This document shows, one piece after another, positions 5,803 through 9,493 of a stretch of 9,493 bases of DNA. How positions within the stretch are numbered: the stretch's first letter is position 1; each line of letters starts with the position of its first letter. Made by a program: the position numbers and the translations under genes. The DNA is from Bacteroidota bacterium (GTDB taxonomy: Bacteria; Bacteroidota; Ignavibacteria; Ignavibacteriales; Ignavibacteriaceae): assembly GCA_021793635.1 (NCBI GenBank), contig JAJYSI010000092.1, forward strand, positions 1 to 9,493. Reading direction: 5' to 3'. Under the pieces are notes generated by a model. The model did not search any database and was not told the origin of the DNA. It was given only the letters and a program-made list of their open reading frames with translations.

Positions 5803-6846
5803 TTAATCAACTAATTCCACAATGTTTGAGCTCTTAATTGCTTCGGTTTTGTTGCCTTTTTCAGTACCCTTCGGACCCTTCATTTCCATCGTATAATAAA
5901 TATTTATGAGAGTATTTGTCTTGGATTTTTGAATGCATCCTTTCGTTAAGTTGAAGAATATCTTTCCGGATGCGGAGGTTACCGGTTTCTTAAATTTATA
6001 ATTAACCCCGCGATTCGTAATCTCATCTTTACCGGTAAGAACGGATTTTAACCCGGCATCAATAACGGCAAGTTTATCATTATTAAATTTATCAAGGCTT
6101 AATACTTTATATGCATTTGTATTTTGGAGTTGATAAATTAAGAATTGTGAAGGTGGCTGGGTAAATGACCAGCTTGAATCTTTTGCAACCTGATTCTGAG
6201 GAACCTGGCGGAAGATCTGGACTAATAAAGGCTTCAAAGCTCCTTCAATAATACTTTTCCTTAATGCATCTTTTTCTTCGGAAGTAACAGTAGCAGGGGT
6301 GCCTTTAAGTTCTAAGAACTTAGTTACAATTTTATCGGCTCTAAAGACTTCAAGAATTTCACCGTACTTAGTAATTCTAATGCTAAAAGGATTTTGAATC
6401 AATGCTTCATATTCTGCAAACTGGGCACGTTCGGTCGAGTCCTTTGTTAACCCGGATTGATAAGAAATTTTCTTACCGTTAGCATTGGCATCAAGTTTAA
6501 TAGAAGTAATGTTGCAAGCCATTTCCATCACGGTGTCTTTGTCTACATTAGATAGGGAAAGGGTCATTAAGTAGGTAACGTTTTGAGTTACATGTTGTAG
6601 AATAGTAGTATCCGCTTTAATAGTTTGATTGTCATCTGAAAGGGAAGTCAATCTATAGTTATAATTTTTTCCTTTTTCAAAGTTATAGCGAATAGAAAAA
6701 CTTTCGTTCGGATTTGAAACGGGAGTAGTTTTAATATCAGTTGAGTCGAAAGCAAAGCTAGCGGCAGTAACGGGGACTTGTTCATTTTTTTTGCTACATC
6801 CGAAGATCAGCATGCTAAAAATTATAAAGCCAAAAACATATTTCAT
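5803..6846 (-). CDS. lipoprotein of unknown function
   Basis: The 347-residue product has a lipoprotein signal: basic start MKYVF, hydrophobic core to about residue 15, and lipobox IFGC with Cys17 as the lipidation site, followed by SKKN. It should be exported and anchored to a membrane. The mature part is mostly alternating polar and hydrophobic residues suggesting beta structure. It opens with IRYNFEKGKNYNYRLTS (52-68) and has a central NPFSIRITKYGEILEV (152-167). This pattern recalls the uncharacterised DUF6263-type lipoproteins of Bacteroidota, but I cannot confirm membership. No enzyme motif is seen. It lies 61 nt after ndk, with AAAGGA as ribosome site, and ends 24 nt before a strong terminator. 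Its link to sucD and ndk is probably only positional. Confidence 0.85.
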   Translation of the reverse strand: MKYVFGFIIFSMLIFGCSKKNEQVPVTAASFAFDSTDIKTTPVSNPNESFSIRYNFEKGKNYNYRLTSLSDDNQTIKADTTILQHVTQNVTYLMTLSLSNVDKDTVMEMACNITSIKLDANANGKKISYQSGLTKDSTERAQFAEYEALIQNPFSIRITKYGEILEVFRADKIVTKFLELKGTPATVTSEEKDALRKSIIEGALKPLLVQIFRQVPQNQVAKDSSWSFTQPPSQFLIYQLQNTNAYKVLSLDKFNNDKLAVIDAGLKSVLTGKDEITNRGVNYKFKKPVTSASGKIFFNLTKGCIQKSKTNTLINIYYTMEMKGPKGTEKGNKTEAIKSSNIVELVD

Positions 6847-6907
6847 TATTTATCCTTTAGTAAAGTAATTATTTTCCCAAAGAAGGGGGAATTATTTAAT
6901 TATTAAA

Positions 6908-7339
6908 TCAAGCTCCGAAATTTTCGAGCAATTCTTTTCTTGAAAAGAAATGAGAAATTTCGAGAGAGGCATTTTCGTCTGAATCCGAACCGTGCACAGC
7001 ATTTTCAGCTTTAGAGGCGGCGAATAATTTCCTTATTGTACCATCGGCTGCGTCTGCCGGATCAGTAGCGCCTATAAGATTTCTAAATTCCGCGACGGCA
7101 TTTTCTTTTTCAAGAGCAATGGGTACGCAGGGACCGGAGGTCATAAATTCAACCAGGTCATTATAAAAAGGGCGTGCTTTATGGACTTCATAAAATCCGC
7201 CGGCGGAATCCTTGGTCAATCTAACCATTTTCATTGCTTTAATTTTGAATCCAGCCTCGGTAATCTTTGCAATAATTTGTCCGGTTAAATTATTTTTTAC
7301 CGCATCCGGTTTAATTATTGCCAACGTTTTGTAGCTCAA
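6908..7339 (-). CDS. ndk: nucleoside diphosphate kinase
   Basis: Ndk moves the gamma phosphate of ATP to other NDPs through a phosphohistidine, balancing NTP and dNTP pools. The 143-residue product has the usual length. It shows the N-terminal [10 protein letters not shown] strand (5-14, Lys10 contacting phosphate), Tyr50, Arg86, Thr92, Arg103 and the active-site block NAVHGSDS (113-120) with catalytic His116. The start codon is TTG at 7339, with AGGAG at 7346-7350 only 6 nt upstream. No ATG or GTG is available in frame before the essential first strand. The sucD stop lies 15 nt upstream, so the two genes are probably co-transcribed. A TTG start on a housekeeping gene is unusual but well supported here. 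Confidence 0.97.
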   Translation of the reverse strand: MSYKTLAIIKPDAVKNNLTGQIIAKITEAGFKIKAMKMVRLTKDSAGGFYEVHKARPFYNDLVEFMTSGPCVPIALEKENAVAEFRNLIGATDPADAADGTIRKLFAASKAENAVHGSDSDENASLEISHFFSRKELLENFGA

Positions 7340-7345
7340 CTTTTT

Positions 7346-7350
7346 CTCCT
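7346..7350 (-). promoter_or_regulatory. ribosome binding site deciding the TTG start of ndk
   Basis: AGGAG lies 6 nt before TTG 7339, inside the 15-nt gap after sucD. It is the strongest argument for a TTG start, because the conserved [10 protein letters not shown] begins only four codons later. Confidence 0.8.
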
Positions 7351-7354
7351 GTAA

Positions 7355-8323
7355 TTATTTTTTCTTAAGTATCTTTTTTGATTTCTTTTTCACAACGATT
7401 TTCTTTGCCGAAGCTTTAGGCTTTGCTTTAGCGGGGGACTCTTTCTTTTTAAGGGCTTCAAGTGCTTTTAGCATAGTTGAGCCGAGTTCCGCGGGGCTTT
7501 CTACAACTTTAATTCCGGCTTTTCTCATCGCTTCCATTTTTTCTGCTGCCGTTCCTTTTCCTCCGGAAATAATCGCACCCGCATGACCCATTCTTCTACC
7601 TGCAGGCGCAGTTCGACCGGCAATAAAACCTACAACAGGTTTCTTAACGTTTTTCTTGATAAAACTTGCAGCTTCCTCTTCAGCAGTTCCACCGATTTCA
7701 CCTATCATAATAATACCTTCGGTACCCGGATCATCATTAAACATTTTTATAATGTCGACAAACCTTGAACCGATAACAGGATCGCCGCCAATACCGACGC
7801 AAGTAGACTGTCCAAGATTGACATCGGTTAATTGTTTAACAGCCTCATAAGTCAAAGTGCCGCTTCTTGAAACGACGCCGATCTTGCCGGCTTTATGGAT
7901 GAAACCCGGCATAATGCCTAATTTAGCTTTACCGGGAGAAATAACACCGGGGCAGTTAGGACCGATCATAACGACATTATTTTTCTTAATAGCGTGATAA
8001 ACCTTAACCATATCTGCAGCGGGAATACCTTCGGTAATACAAACGATTAATTTCAAACCAGCCGAAGCAGCTTCTAAAATTGCATCAGCCGCAAAAGCTG
8101 GGGGTACAAAAATAATTGAAGCATTAGCTTTCTTTTCATTTACCGCCTCAACAACGGTATTAAAAACTGGAACGCCTTGAAAAGTAGTTCCTCCTTTTCC
8201 GGGAGTAACGCCGGCAACAACTTGAGTGCCGTATTCAATCATTTGCTGAGAATGGAATGAACCTTCACCACCGGTTATTCCCTGAACAACTAAGCGGGTT
8301 TTTTTATCTGCAAGAATGCTCAT
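7355..8323 (-). CDS. sucD: succinyl-CoA synthetase (ADP/GDP-forming) alpha subunit with lysine-rich tail
   Basis: SucD is the CoA-binding, phosphohistidine-carrying subunit of the citric-acid-cycle enzyme that interconverts succinyl-CoA and succinate with ATP or GTP formation. The 322-residue product shows the CoA-binding fold with [10 protein letters not shown] (15-24), VTPGKGG (39-45), [21 protein letters not shown] (119-139), SRSGTLTYE (152-160) and GHAGAII (246-252), with catalytic His247. The family normally ends near residue 290. Here a further 31 residues (292-322) hold 16 lysines, with Ala, Pro and Val. sucC is not adjacent on the upstream side, where xth stands. AAAGGAA at 8332-8338 serves ATG 8323. 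A TATCTTTG box is 37 nt upstream and ndk follows after 15 nt. Confidence 0.96.
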   Translation of the reverse strand: MSILADKKTRLVVQGITGGEGSFHSQQMIEYGTQVVAGVTPGKGGTTFQGVPVFNTVVEAVNEKKANASIIFVPPAFAADAILEAASAGLKLIVCITEGIPAADMVKVYHAIKKNNVVMIGPNCPGVISPGKAKLGIMPGFIHKAGKIGVVSRSGTLTYEAVKQLTDVNLGQSTCVGIGGDPVIGSRFVDIIKMFNDDPGTEGIIMIGEIGGTAEEEAASFIKKNVKKPVVGFIAGRTAPAGRRMGHAGAIISGGKGTAAEKMEAMRKAGIKVVESPAELGSTMLKALEALKKKESPAKAKPKASAKKIVVKKKSKKILKKK

Positions 8324-8360
8324 CTGTGTAATTCCTTTATTAATTCCAAAATTCTGTTTA

Positions 8361-8368
8361 CAAAGATA
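8361..8368 (-). promoter_or_regulatory. TAnnTTTG promoter-like box of sucD
   Basis: TATCTTTG on the minus strand fits the Bacteroidota -7 consensus and is 37 nt upstream of the sucD ATG. No clear TTTG is present about 20 nt further upstream. The near-identical distance to the hrcA box (36 nt) strengthens both calls a little. Confidence 0.4.
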
Positions 8369-8467
8369 AAGAAATTAGCTCTCACATTTAAAATTTTTAT
8401 TCAAGGATTTTAATAAGCTTCGGGATTCGAGGTGGAATAATCATTCTGCCAAAAAATAATACGAAGT

Positions 8468-9244
8468 TTACTGAATAGCCTTTTCAATACCGATCGGGCA
8501 ATGATCCGATCCCATAACATCGCTAAGAATGAATGCATTTGTAATCTCATTTTTTGCATTATCGGAAACGAAGAAATAATCAATTCGCCAGCCCACATTT
8601 CTCTCACGCGCGCGCGTAACTTGATCCCACCAGGTATAATTATTTGGCTCTGAATTAAATATACGAAAAGTATCTAGGTAGCCGTTTTCTATTACCTTAT
8701 CTATCCAGGCTCTCTCCTCCGGCAAAAAACCGGATATCTTAGAATTTTCTTTTGGACGTGCAAGATCAATTTCTTTGTGTGCTGTATTTACATCTCCGCA
8801 GAAAATAATCTTCGAATCTGATTTTTTAAGCTCATTAGCATGATCAAGAAAGGCGTCATAGAATCTCATTTTGTATTTTAATCTTTCCGGGTTTGCTTTC
8901 CCGTTAGGGAAGTATATGTTGTATAAAAAGAATCCGGGATACTCGGCAATTAAAATCCTTCCTTCATTGTCTAATTCAGATATGCCGAATCCTTTTTTAA
9001 TGCTTATAGGTTTTTCTTTAGAATAAATTGCAACTCCACTGTAGCCTTTTCTTTCACCTGAACAGAAATATGAATGATAGCCATTGATATTTAGTAATTC
9101 TTCCGGCAATTGTTCTTCATGTGCTTTTGTTTCTTGAAGGCAAAGGATGTCGGGTTTAACTTTTGATATCCAATCTAAAAATCCTTTTTTATGGATGGCT
9201 CTAATTCCGTTAACATTCCATGAGAGTATTTTTATTGTTTTCAT
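8468..9244 (-). CDS. xth: exodeoxyribonuclease III / AP endonuclease
   Basis: This Mg-dependent enzyme cuts DNA 5' to abasic sites and removes 3' blocking groups in base-excision repair. From ATG 9244 the product has 258 residues, close to the 252-268 of ExoA and XthA. Catalytic and metal-binding residues of the EEP fold are all visible: Asn10 (SWNVNG), Glu38 (LQETK), Tyr111 (NIYFPNG), Asp151 and Asn153 (GDVNTAH), Asp222 (RIDYF), and Asp247-His248 (GSDHCP). The WWD block (205-207) also fits exonuclease III. An ATG at 9262 would add six residues (MNHKIY) and cannot be excluded. The open frame to 9361 adds unrelated residues and begins at a TTG. Neither start has a strong ribosome site. The gene is monocistronic in appearance, 144 nt before sucD, with no clear terminator. 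Confidence 0.95.
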   Translation of the reverse strand: MKTIKILSWNVNGIRAIHKKGFLDWISKVKPDILCLQETKAHEEQLPEELLNINGYHSYFCSGERKGYSGVAIYSKEKPISIKKGFGISELDNEGRILIAEYPGFFLYNIYFPNGKANPERLKYKMRFYDAFLDHANELKKSDSKIIFCGDVNTAHKEIDLARPKENSKISGFLPEERAWIDKVIENGYLDTFRIFNSEPNNYTWWDQVTRARERNVGWRIDYFFVSDNAKNEITNAFILSDVMGSDHCPIGIEKAIQ

Positions 9245-9373
9245 ATATATCTTATGATTCATTATAAACTGCATGAATTTTCTCAAAATGAAAATTATAA
9301 ATAACAATTTCTTAAAGCAACGACAATTTGACCCTTTACCCTCAAACTTGATTTTAAGCAAGTAAGAGACTAT

Positions 9374-9480
9374 TTATAGGGCACTTCTAAAAACTTCAAT
9401 ATTCTCCGCGAACGTTGCGTATTCTTTGCGTTCTCTGCGTTAAATTTTTATAAAAGATAGTTTTTAGAAGTGCCCTATAA
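9374..9480. mobile_element. MITE-like element with perfect 22-bp inverted ends
   Basis: Positions 9374-9395 and 9459-9480 are exact reverse complements over 22 bp. The core of each end is GGGCACTTCTAAAAACT, preceded by TTATA on the left and followed by TATAA on the right. Because TATA is its own complement, the outer TA or TATA could be a target-site duplication rather than part of the repeat. The 63-bp middle codes for nothing and holds three spaced TGCGT copies (9416, 9427, 9436) in a CTTTGCGTTCTCTGCGT-like stretch. The form is that of a non-autonomous transposable element or large dispersed palindrome. No transposase is in the window. It sits 130 nt upstream of xth. Confidence 0.7.
9415..9440 (+). 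repeat. TTGCGT short repeats inside the inverted-repeat element
   Basis: TTGCGT occurs at 9415-9420 and 9426-9431, with a shorter CTGCGT at 9435-9440, at spacings of about 9-11 nt. I recall similar CTTTGCGTTCTCTGCGT strings as dispersed intergenic repeats in other genomes, but cannot check copy number here. Confidence 0.45.
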
Positions 9481-9493
9481 TAATTATTATCCG

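Noticed and set aside
6870..6895. TTCCC/GGGAA hairpin between ndk and the lipoprotein gene
   Set aside because: The stem is only 5 bp with an 8-nt loop and no U-tract on the minus strand, so a terminator call is not supported.
8410..8607. 65-codon minus-strand frame overlapping the end of xth
   Set aside because: It is mostly a shifted frame of the conserved exonuclease III C-terminus, with no ribosome site and no family resemblance.
9245..9361. 39-residue N-terminal extension of exonuclease III
   Set aside because: The family starts at the [10 protein letters not shown] strand. The extension begins at TTG, is not conserved-looking and crosses likely promoter DNA.

Overview
The window is a compact, AT-rich bacterial chromosome segment. 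All eleven genes I accept lie on the minus strand, so they read from right to left. The setting is ordinary housekeeping DNA. The order hrcA-grpE-dnaJ without dnaK, a sucD gene not next to sucC, TAnnTTTG promoter-like boxes and a ComEA-type protein with a short membrane anchor all suggest the Bacteroidota/Chlorobi/Ignavibacteria (FCB) group. My best guess is an Ignavibacteria-like organism, but no marker in the window proves this. Several genes have clear Shine-Dalgarno sequences.

Layout from right to left, in the direction of transcription. (1) 9374-9480 is a 107-bp element with perfect 22-bp inverted ends and no coding capacity, which looks like a MITE. (2) xth/exoA (9244-8468) encodes an exonuclease III-type AP endonuclease. 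(3) A probable transcription unit holds sucD (8323-7355), ndk (7339-6908, TTG start) and a lipoprotein gene of unknown function (6846-5803). It ends at a strong hairpin terminator at 5746-5778. (4) A 388-bp intergenic region holds nested inverted repeats that could be a structured RNA, plus the hrcA promoter region. No CIRCE operator is visible there. (5) The heat-shock operon hrcA-grpE-dnaJ spans 5414-2534. (6) A two-gene unit follows: a ComEA-type helix-hairpin-helix protein with a prepilin-like N-terminus (2450-1959), overlapping by 8 nt a divergent PilM-like protein (1966-1019, TTG start). (7) A palindrome-rich spacer at 859-1018 is followed by rsmD (840-283) and coaD (219 to the window edge, incomplete).

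In function, sucD and ndk are linked through nucleoside triphosphates: succinyl-CoA synthetase makes ATP or GTP and Ndk equilibrates NTP pools. HrcA, GrpE and DnaJ are the regulator and co-chaperones of the DnaK system. The ComEA-like/PilM-like pair points to DNA uptake or type IV pilus-like machinery, though no other pilus genes are present. rsmD and coaD are a common housekeeping neighbour pair.

I found no large undescribed system. The points most worth checking are the inverted-repeat element at the right edge, the prepilin-like ComEA/pseudo-PilM pair, the lysine-rich tail on SucD, and the structured intergenic region upstream of hrcA.
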